A DNA stretch of 27,012 nt from Candidatus Omnitrophota bacterium. GTDB lineage: Bacteria; Omnitrophota; Gorgyraeia; B26-G9. A program made the position numbers and the translations under genes. This document shows, piece after piece, positions 22,384 to 27,012 of the stretch. Below the pieces are notes generated by a model, which saw only the letters and a program-made list of their open reading frames with translations, did not search any database and was not told the origin of the DNA. The DNA lies in contig JAKLQT010000228.1 in NCBI GenBank assembly GCA_022013205.1, forward strand, positions 1 to 27,012. The letters run 5' to 3'. Each line of letters begins with the position of its first letter. Position 1 is the stretch's first letter.

Positions 22384-24255
22384 ATCCGTTGAAACAGTTT
22401 CGGGATTTGAATTTACCATAATAGTCTCATATCCCAATTCTTTTAAGGCAAATGATGCATGGCAGCAGCAATAATCAAATTCAATCCCCTGGCCGATTCT
22501 ATTCGGCCCGCCGCCTAAAATTATTATCTTTTTCTTTCTGGAAACCCTTGATTCACATTCACTCTCATAAGTTGAATAATAATAAGGCGTATATGCTTCA
22601 AATTCCGCAGCGCAGGTATCCACAAGTTTAAACGTTGCTTCAATACCTTTGCCTTTCCTGAATTTTCTTACTGATAGTTCATCAGAGCCTGTCAGCTTTG
22701 CAATTTGCATATCACTAAAACCAAATTGTTTGGCTTTAAGCAACAATTCAGTTTCCAGGCCATCTGTACCCGCCTGCGCCTTCTTAACATTTTTATTTTC
22801 AGCCCGCGCTTTTAAGCCTGCGGCATGCAGCTTAATTTCTTCTTCTAATTCAACAATCTGCTTTATATTATCAATAAACCATGGATCTATCTTTGTCAGC
22901 TCAAATATTTGTTCAATAGAATATTTTCTTTGCAAAGCATACTTAATATAAAAAATCCTTGAGGCATTAGGCTCTTGCAATCGCCTTTTAATTTTCTCTC
23001 CCGGAATTATTTTGTAATCAATTTTATTGTCTAAACCGATATGGCCGATCTCCAGCCCCTGCAGGCCTTTTTGCAAGGCCTCTTTAAAGGTTCTTCCGAT
23101 AGCCATGGTTTCACCAACAGACTTCATGGAAATGCCTAAAACATCTTTTGCTTCCGGAAATTTTTCAAAAGTAAACCGGGGAATTTTAACAACGCAATAA
23201 TCTATGGCAGGTTCGAAAGAAGCAGGTGTTTCTCTGGTGATATCATTTTGTATTTCATCAAGCGTATAACCCACAGCCAATTTTGCCGCGAATTTCGCGA
23301 TAGGGAAACCTGTTGCTTTACTCGCGAGAGCTGAACTGCGCGAAACCCTGGGATTCATCTCAATAACCACCATCCTGCCGTTTTCCGGATTCAAGGCAAA
23401 CTGAATATTTGATCCGCCTGTTTCAACTCCGATTTCGCGGATGATAGCAAAAGCAGCATTTCTCATATTTTGGTATTCTCTGTCAGTCAAAGTCTGGGCA
23501 GGAGCAACAGTTATCGAATCACCCGTATGGATACCCATAGGATCGAAATTTTCGATTGAGCAAATAATCACTACGTTATCTTTTTTATCACGCATAACTT
23601 CAAGCTCATATTCCTTCCAGCCTGAAATAGATTCCTCGATTAAAACCTCACTGATCATGCTGTTTTTTAATCCCAAATCAGCGATGCGTTTAAATTCTTT
23701 CATTGTATGGGCAATTCCCCCTCCGGTTCCGCCAAGCGTAAAGCTTGGCCTGATGATAGCCGGAAGCCTGATCTTTTTAACCGCCGCGAGCGCCTCCTTC
23801 ATACTGTATGCCAAAACACTTTTAGGTATATCCAGTCCAATCTTAAGCATGGCCTTTTTAAAATATTTGCGGTCCTCTGCTTTTTCTATTGCCTCATAAG
23901 TTGCGCCAATCATTTCAACCTTATATTTAGCCAGGATTCCTCTCTTGGCTAAAGTTATTGCCATATTAAGGCCTGTCTGCCCGCCTAAGGTCGGAAGCAA
24001 TGCCTGCGGCCTTTCTTTAATAATAATCTTTTCTACTACTTCCGGGGTAATCGGTTCAATATAAGTAACATCTGCTGTGCTGGGATCAGTCATAATCGTT
24101 GCCGGATTTGAATTAATAAGCACAACCTCATATCCCTCTTCTTTTAACGCCTTGCAGGCCTGTGTGCCGGAATAGTCAAATTCACAAGCTTGTCCAATAA
24201 TTATTGGGCCAGAGCCGATGATTAAAATTTTGTTAATATCAGTTCTTTTTGGCAT
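22381..24255 (-). CDS. carB: Carbamoyl phosphate synthase large chain, N-terminal part up to in-frame stop
   Basis: The large synthetase subunit makes carbamoyl phosphate from bicarbonate, ammonia delivered by CarA, and two ATP. This part holds the first carboxyphosphate ATP-grasp domain (RPSFTLGGTGGG, NPRVSRSSALASKATG), the oligomerisation domain, and the opening Rossmann-like stretch of the second half (GGGPNRIGQGIEFDY). It ends at TAG inside that stretch (NSNPETVSTD-stop), not at a domain boundary, so it is not a natural two-gene CarB. 624 residues before the stop. The ATG at 24255 overlaps the end of carA by 17 nt, with GAGGT upstream. Confidence 0.9.
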   Translation of the reverse strand: MPKRTDINKILIIGSGPIIIGQACEFDYSGTQACKALKEEGYEVVLINSNPATIMTDPSTADVTYIEPITPEVVEKIIIKERPQALLPTLGGQTGLNMAITLAKRGILAKYKVEMIGATYEAIEKAEDRKYFKKAMLKIGLDIPKSVLAYSMKEALAAVKKIRLPAIIRPSFTLGGTGGGIAHTMKEFKRIADLGLKNSMISEVLIEESISGWKEYELEVMRDKKDNVVIICSIENFDPMGIHTGDSITVAPAQTLTDREYQNMRNAAFAIIREIGVETGGSNIQFALNPENGRMVVIEMNPRVSRSSALASKATGFPIAKFAAKLAVGYTLDEIQNDITRETPASFEPAIDYCVVKIPRFTFEKFPEAKDVLGISMKSVGETMAIGRTFKEALQKGLQGLEIGHIGLDNKIDYKIIPGEKIKRRLQEPNASRIFYIKYALQRKYSIEQIFELTKIDPWFIDNIKQIVELEEEIKLHAAGLKARAENKNVKKAQAGTDGLETELLLKAKQFGFSDMQIAKLTGSDELSVRKFRKGKGIEATFKLVDTCAAEFEAYTPYYYSTYESECESRVSRKKKIIILGGGPNRIGQGIEFDYCCCHASFALKELGYETIMVNSNPETVSTD

Positions 24256-25330
24256 TAAATACCTCGATCATATTCACAAATTCTTTAAAAAGGCAGCCGG
24301 CATCATGCGGCCCGGGGCTATGTTCAGGATGAAACTGAACAGAAAACAAAGGGAACTTCTTATGCCGCATGCCTTCAAGCGTCTTATCATTAAGATTTAT
24401 ATGGGTTATTTCTATTTCCTCTTTGCCCAGTGAATCGATATCTACACAAAAGTTGTGATTCTGGGCAGTGATAAATATTTTTCCGTTCCTTAAATCCTTT
24501 ACCGGATGATTGCCGCCATGATGTCCAAATTTAAGCTTGGATATCTTACCGCCAAGCGCTAAACCTATTAATTGGTGTCCAAAGCAAATTCCAAAAACAG
24601 GTACTTTGCCGATTAATTTTTTGATCGTTTCCGCAACATAAAGGGCACCTTCCGGATCTCCCGGCCCATTTGATATTAAAATTCCATCAGGCCTTTCGTT
24701 TATAATATCTTTAAAACTCGTGTCGCCAGGCATTACTTTTACCCGGCAATTGTGCTCACTTAATTTTCGTAAAATATTAAATTTTACTCCGCAGTCAATA
24801 ACCAGCACCTTATATTTGCCGCGTTTATTCCAATGGAAAGGTTTCTCAACCATGACCTCTTTTGCCAGGTCCCGGCCCAGGATACCGGCAATGGACTTAA
24901 CTTTCTTAATTAAATTATTATCATCTAAATCTATCGTTGAGATGATTGCTCTCATCGATCCCTTAAGCCTTATATGTTTAGTCAAGGCGCGAGTATCGAT
25001 TCCTTCAATACCGATAATCGCGTTTTCTTTTAAATAAACATCCAGTGTTTTTTCCGAGCGCCAGTTGCTGGCAATACGGCTGGCCTCTTTCACGACAAAA
25101 CCTTCCACAAAAGGCCTTCTTGATTCCATGTCTTCAGAATTTATCCCATAGTTTCCGATTAATGGATAGGTCATTGTAACAATTTGCCCCTTATAAGACG
25201 GATCTGTGAGAATTTCCTGATAACCGCTCAAACTGGTATTAAAAACTACCTCTCCGGAGGATTCTCCGGCTGCGCCGAAAGATGAACCTTTAAAAATTCT
25301 GCCATCTTCAAGTACTATTTTCGCTTTCAT
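24239..25330 (-). CDS. carA: Carbamoyl phosphate synthase small chain
   Basis: Glutaminase subunit feeding ammonia to CarB for pyrimidine and arginine synthesis. The N-terminal CPSase-small domain (GEVVFNTSLSGYQEILTDPSY) is followed by a class I amidotransferase with C249 (in GICFGHQ), H334 and E336 (FHPEHSPGP). The start is set at ATG 25330 (363 residues), whose ATG overlaps the upstream TGA by four bases and has GAGGG upstream. The longer reading to 25360 adds ten atypical residues inside the upstream gene. It overlaps carB by 17 nt. Confidence 0.95.
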   Translation of the reverse strand: MKAKIVLEDGRIFKGSSFGAAGESSGEVVFNTSLSGYQEILTDPSYKGQIVTMTYPLIGNYGINSEDMESRRPFVEGFVVKEASRIASNWRSEKTLDVYLKENAIIGIEGIDTRALTKHIRLKGSMRAIISTIDLDDNNLIKKVKSIAGILGRDLAKEVMVEKPFHWNKRGKYKVLVIDCGVKFNILRKLSEHNCRVKVMPGDTSFKDIINERPDGILISNGPGDPEGALYVAETIKKLIGKVPVFGICFGHQLIGLALGGKISKLKFGHHGGNHPVKDLRNGKIFITAQNHNFCVDIDSLGKEEIEITHINLNDKTLEGMRHKKFPLFSVQFHPEHSPGPHDAGCLFKEFVNMIEVFNAKKN

Positions 25331-27012
25331 TCGGACACCCTCTTCTGGTTTGAAAAACATACAAGTTTTTGCGATACAACATCGGACATTATTTTTAAAT
25401 CTCTGCCGCTTACATCATAAACACCAATAATATGTTCGTACTTAGCGGATTGGGGAATAAGTTCAGCAAATAAATTTTTTGACCGGGCAAGCCACTTATC
25501 AGCACGAAAAACAACATCTGTCTTTTCCGGGAACAAAGCAGCGTAGAATATTTTCGTCTCCACCAGGTCCTGGAAAAAGTGTGTTCCGAAAGAGAGTTCA
25601 GGCATTAGGTTGCCGGCTGTTGAAGCAACCTCAACAAGGACAGAAACATTATTTATTTCAGCAAACTTAACCGGTATGCCTAAAGAAGGTGTTGTTGTAC
25701 CCCATCTGCCCGGGCCGATAAGAAGGGTGGGCAGGGCTTCTCTATCCTTTATACTTCTATTCAACTCTCCCACTAAACGGGCAACATCATATTTTCCTGA
25801 TTGAACAAGCTCAATATATTTTGTTTGATCAACATAGATAACTCTTTTAATCTGCTGGGAGAAGTTGCCGCCAAGAAAATATCCATGCGATTTAAAAAGA
25901 ATATCATCGCTTTTAATTTTATCCGGTATCTCTACCTTGTGCCCCACTCCCCATGTCTGTAACGGCCGGCACTGCAGCAGGTTTATTTTAAATGTATCAT
26001 CCTTTGCAAAGTTTACTGTGAATTCTATCTCAACCGGGTAATCGTAGCTCTTTTGCAGTGTTTTTAAAATATTCTTAAATGAATCGGCAAATTTATTATC
26101 GTTGAATAACTCATCTAAGGTCAATATCCAACAGTCTTTATCTTCCTGGCCCATTTCACTCTTCATCCTTATAGCTTCATAATCTTTCACGGCTACGCGG
26201 TGTATGTCCATATACAGTTCTTCGTTTATAAGCTTTTCAAAGGAAATAATATCAAAATTATTATTTTTTATATCTATAAGATCAACCTTTTGCTGCGAAA
26301 ATCTTTTTAAATCATCTCGCTGCGAGTATGGCCTTTGTAAAGGAGCATCTAAAGCCACCATTCTTGGATAATCACCTTCAACCCGATTTACCGCCCTTGT
26401 GCCAAGCCCAAATACTAACCTAAGCATCCCCGCATTAGGATCCATGCTTTCATTCCATACATAAGTATTGTAGGAAACTCCAACGCCGGCAAGATCAGGA
26501 AAGAAATAATGCTTATGATGCGCACCGGAAACCCGCTGGACCAGGAGTGCCATCTGCTCATCTAATTTATCCAATCTCCTTTGTCTTCTGTAGACAAGGG
26601 CATCCTCACTCATGGTGCTTGCATAAATAAGTTTTACAGCCTCGGCAAATTTAAGGTATCGTTGTTCAGGCGTGCCCTGATTTGCTAAAAATATACTTTC
26701 ATATTTTCCGGCAAATGCGTTCCCAAATCCATCCTCTAAAAGAGAACTCGAACGGATTATAATCGGCGATGCGCCAAAATATTCTATAATCTGCTGGAAC
26801 TGTTCCATTATCTCATCAGAGAACACTCCAAAAAGCATCTTTTCTTTCAAAATTTTCGCGGCGGTGAAATATCCCTCCTCTGTTTTTTGCCGCATGCGCA
26901 ATTTCCACCATCGGTTTTCAACTATATATGAATAAAAAATGTCCGAGCCGATATAAAATGAATCGTGCGGTTCGGAAAATTTTTCCCAATGCAATGATTT
27001 GTTCTTTAACAA
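25327..27012 (-). CDS. PEP/pyruvate-binding (PPDK N-like) protein, partial
   Basis: The coding frame is open to the window edge, so the N-terminus is missing or uncertain. A PPDK_N/PEP synthase ATP-grasp-like domain covers about 60-355, with IIIRSSSLLEDGFGNAFAGKY (81-101) and a closing LLQCRPLQTW. The remaining 200 residues are not the phosphohistidine swivel or PEP-utilising barrel of true PEP synthase. They carry GPGRWGTTTPSLGIPVKF and SFGTHFFQDLVE, a C-terminal module I have only seen in uncharacterised PEP/pyruvate-binding proteins. The TGA overlaps the carA ATG, so it leads the carA-carB-purF-pyrG run. Its reaction is unknown. Confidence 0.8.
   Translation of the reverse strand: MLKNKSLHWEKFSEPHDSFYIGSDIFYSYIVENRWWKLRMRQKTEEGYFTAAKILKEKMLFGVFSDEIMEQFQQIIEYFGASPIIIRSSSLLEDGFGNAFAGKYESIFLANQGTPEQRYLKFAEAVKLIYASTMSEDALVYRRQRRLDKLDEQMALLVQRVSGAHHKHYFFPDLAGVGVSYNTYVWNESMDPNAGMLRLVFGLGTRAVNRVEGDYPRMVALDAPLQRPYSQRDDLKRFSQQKVDLIDIKNNNFDIISFEKLINEELYMDIHRVAVKDYEAIRMKSEMGQEDKDCWILTLDELFNDNKFADSFKNILKTLQKSYDYPVEIEFTVNFAKDDTFKINLLQCRPLQTWGVGHKVEIPDKIKSDDILFKSHGYFLGGNFSQQIKRVIYVDQTKYIELVQSGKYDVARLVGELNRSIKDREALPTLLIGPGRWGTTTPSLGIPVKFAEINNVSVLVEVASTAGNLMPELSFGTHFFQDLVETKIFYAALFPEKTDVVFRADKWLARSKNLFAELIPQSAKYEHIIGVYDVSGRDLKIMSDVVSQKLVCFSNQKRVSE

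Noticed and set aside
20992..24255. carB as a natural two-gene large subunit, as in some archaea and Aquifex
   Set aside because: The break lies inside the second Rossmann-like stretch rather than at a domain border. The frame is preserved, the intervening codons encode expected residues, and the distal ORF has no start signals.
1..27012. CRISPR array, tRNA or rRNA genes
   Set aside because: No regularly spaced direct repeats with unique spacers, and no recognisable tRNA or rRNA sequence, were seen by eye. A tRNA scan would be the decisive check.

Overview
The window looks like the chromosome of an uncultured, Gram-negative-type bacterium. It encodes lipoprotein signal peptides, an OmpA/Pal-like protein, Tat export genes, a GatCAB amidotransferase and the siroheme-dependent (Ahb) route to heme. 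The gene mix and AT-leaning composition would suit Candidatus Omnitrophota or a neighbouring candidate phylum, but that assignment is inference from style; no marker here proves it. Almost everything is housekeeping metabolism. The unusual material is one broken gene and a set of palindromic or repeat-like intergenic elements.

Positions 1-9082 read on the + strand. A sigma70-like promoter (146-175) leads into gatC-gatA-gatB, then a C-terminal processing protease (ctpA-like), a membrane-anchored divergent polysaccharide deacetylase and tsaD. A structured leader follows, with a 27-residue, highly basic ORF (7208-7291) that has an excellent Shine-Dalgarno. After a second promoter come three envelope genes: a secreted peptidoglycan-binding protein, an OmpA-like lipoprotein and a membrane-anchored coiled-coil protein. 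A strong bidirectional hairpin terminator (9142-9178) separates this block from the convergent - strand block.

Positions 9228-27012 read on the - strand. In transcription order these are: a PEP/pyruvate-binding-domain protein (cut by the window end), carA, carB (interrupted in frame by one TAG), purF, pyrG, a GxxExxY nuclease-fold gene bounded by nested inverted repeats, yggT, a TrkH-type cation transporter with an N-terminal membrane extension, hemB, a radical SAM/SPASM gene (ahbD-like), ahbA-like, ahbB-like, a 475-bp gene-free gap holding a cloverleaf-like palindromic element, hemL, tatA (copy 2), tatC and tatA (copy 1).

Functionally, carA/carB/purF/pyrG form a glutamine-dependent nucleotide block (carbamoyl phosphate, phosphoribosylamine, CTP). 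hemL and hemB make ALA and porphobilinogen. ahbA/B decarboxylate siroheme, and the radical SAM protein probably makes heme from Fe-coproporphyrin. The Tat genes would export folded cofactor proteins. hemA, hemC, hemD, the siroheme synthase genes and ahbC are not in the window.

Main points for follow-up: (1) the single in-frame TAG replacing a conserved Tyr codon in an otherwise intact carB; (2) the 129-bp cloverleaf-like element at 11865-11993; (3) the cassette-like surroundings of the GxxExxY gene; (4) the alternately pairing leader before the tiny basic ORF; (5) a 23-residue insertion next to the metal site of HemB; (6) repeats that abut or overlap several stop codons.
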